This document shows, piece by piece, positions 63,255 to 64,000 of a DNA stretch of 64,000 nucleotides (within the stretch, counting starts at the first letter, position 1; each line of letters starts with the position of its first letter). The notes under the pieces were generated by a model. That model ran no database searches and was not told the origin of the DNA. It worked only from the letters and a program-made list of their open reading frames with translations. The stretch comes from AP-15 sp963790875. GTDB lineage: Bacteria; Pseudomonadota; Alphaproteobacteria; ATCC43930; CGMCC-115725. The position numbers and the translations under genes are program-made. The stretch covers positions 1-64,000 of the forward strand of contig CAWBQT010000017.1 of the NCBI GenBank assembly GCA_963790875.1. The letters run 5' to 3'.

Positions 63255-63728
63255 TCAGGCGGCCTGCCGCATCGGAACCTGATGGCGCCACCTGTTGGTC
63301 GTTGTCTCGTCCATATCCATCAACTCGCGCAGCCTAGTGCGGGCGCGCGACAGGCGGGAGCGGACGGTCCCGATCGGCACGCCGAGGGTGGCAGCCATTT
63401 CCTCGTAACGCATACCCTCATGGCCAGCGAGCAGGATCACCTCGCGCTGCCCGTCGGGCAAGGCGGCGATCGCCTGCTCGACATCGTTCAAATCGACCGA
63501 CACGTCGACAGCCGGAGCGGCAGCCAATTTGGAGGCGACATCCTCGATCGAAACGACGATGCCTTCACGTACCAAGCGCCGCACATCATTGATGTGCTGA
63601 TTATGCAGGATGGTGAAAAGCCAGGCGCGCAAATCGGTGCCGGGCGCCCAAAGATGTTGCTTGTTAAGGGCACGGACAAGGCAGCTCTGCACCAGATCTT
63701 CAGCCCGCGACATGTCTTTGGTCAGCAT
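63255..63728 (-). CDS. ECF-type sigma factor, N terminus apparently lost
   Basis: A 157-residue sigma-70-family protein. Region 2 reads SRAEDLVQSCLVRALNKQHL and DLRAWLFTILHNQHINDVRR; region 4 reads ALPDGQREVILLAGHEGMRYEE and GVPIGTVRSRLSRARTRLREL. The in-frame codons upstream of the ATG (RLGRYAR) still look like the family, so the real N terminus lay further upstream and the visible ATG is internal. An IS701-like transposase gene begins about 115 bases upstream on the opposite strand, and the homologous sequence stops near 63750. A nearby anti-sigma gene is not seen. Confidence 0.8.
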   Translation of the reverse strand: MLTKDMSRAEDLVQSCLVRALNKQHLWAPGTDLRAWLFTILHNQHINDVRRLVREGIVVSIEDVASKLAAAPAVDVSVDLNDVEQAIAALPDGQREVILLAGHEGMRYEEMAATLGVPIGTVRSRLSRARTRLRELMDMDETTTNRWRHQVPMRQAA

Positions 63729-63844
63729 TCGCGCATAGCGCCCTAATCTTACTGAGTCACAAAATCATCTATGCTGTATTGTTATAGGTTGGAGGAGCGA
63801 GATATGGTATATACGCCCAGTTCTTGACCGGTTGGGGGACCGGA

Positions 63845-64000
63845 ATGGAAGGCACCGAGTATGAGGGGAGTGAAGCGCGATTTGCGGCCTATGTCGAGGC
63901 CCTTGGTCAGGTACTTGGCCATGCCGACCGGCAGGAACCGATGCGCGATTATTGCTTGGGGTTGATGATGCCGCTGGCCCGGAAGAGCGTGGAGCCGCTG
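63845..64000 (+). CDS. IS701-family transposase, N-terminal part (runs off the window)
   Basis: The first 52 residues start MEGTEYEGSEARFAAYVEAL, then GQVLGHADRQEPMRDYCLGLMMPLARKSVEPL, split here by length. The segment with LGHADR, YCLGL and RKSVEP is typical of the N terminus of IS701-type DDE transposases. The reading frame is open to the window edge, so completeness cannot be judged. The left end of the element should lie between about 63745 and 63800, next to the truncated sigma-factor gene. Confidence 0.75.
   Translation, partial: MEGTEYEGSEARFAAYVEALGQVLGHADRQEPMRDYCLGLMMPLARKSVEPL

Overview
The window is GC-rich chromosomal DNA from an alphaproteobacterium. The evidence is the gene content: a MucR-type regulator, homospermidine synthase, an RpoH-type sigma-32, a glyA-nrdR-ribD cluster and a DUF6476-like protein beside an RluA-family synthase. 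A Rhodospirillales-like host is plausible, but nothing in the sequence fixes the genus.

Layout. Positions 1-6570 are a decayed accessory stretch: a frameshifted YfbU-type gene, an IS21-family element (901-4022) with a frameshifted istA and intact istB, an SNF2-type (possibly phage-defence) helicase cut off by that element, and four small broken genes. It ends at a tRNA-Leu(CAA) (6571-6656). Positions 6729-40749 are mostly ordinary chromosome: an HpcH/HpaI aldolase, pyrD, a HAD hydrolase, homospermidine synthase, a DinG-like helicase, a NYN/LOTUS protein, TerB, an MlrC-like peptidase, glyA-nrdR-ribD, mucR, an RpiR regulator divergent from a membrane permease-like pair, cobM, a membrane protein with five 84-residue repeats, rpoH, an RluD-like synthase, a methyltransferase/ATP-grasp fusion, an ornithine/lysine decarboxylase, a DUF1194 protein, an MFS carrier and two tandem FMN-dependent hydroxyacid oxidases.

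Positions 41603-48615 hold a signalling block. A stand-alone receiver protein is divergent from a tightly packed operon rsbR-rsbS-rsbT-SpoIIE phosphatase-hybrid kinase-hybrid kinase. The first hybrid kinase carries an RsbT-like ATPase domain at its N terminus, so the stressosome-type partner switch appears to feed into two-component phosphorelay rather than into sigma-B. This is the most interesting functional unit in the window. Next comes a second decayed patch (48835-52906): a broken zinc peptidase, an integrase relic, and a hybrid-kinase relic split by an IS3-family element with a 3-bp target duplication.

Positions 53433-62676 are a four-gene alpha-glucan/trehalose operon (treZ-malQ-treY-glgX) with translational overlaps. 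It would convert glycogen or malto-oligosaccharides to trehalose. The window closes with an ECF sigma factor lacking its extreme N terminus, facing the start of an IS701-like transposase that runs off the end.

How parts may work together: the decarboxylase (34749) and homospermidine synthase (12359) belong to one polyamine pathway; RpoH, the Rsb module and trehalose synthesis are all stress functions; and all the broken genes sit in the two IS-containing patches.
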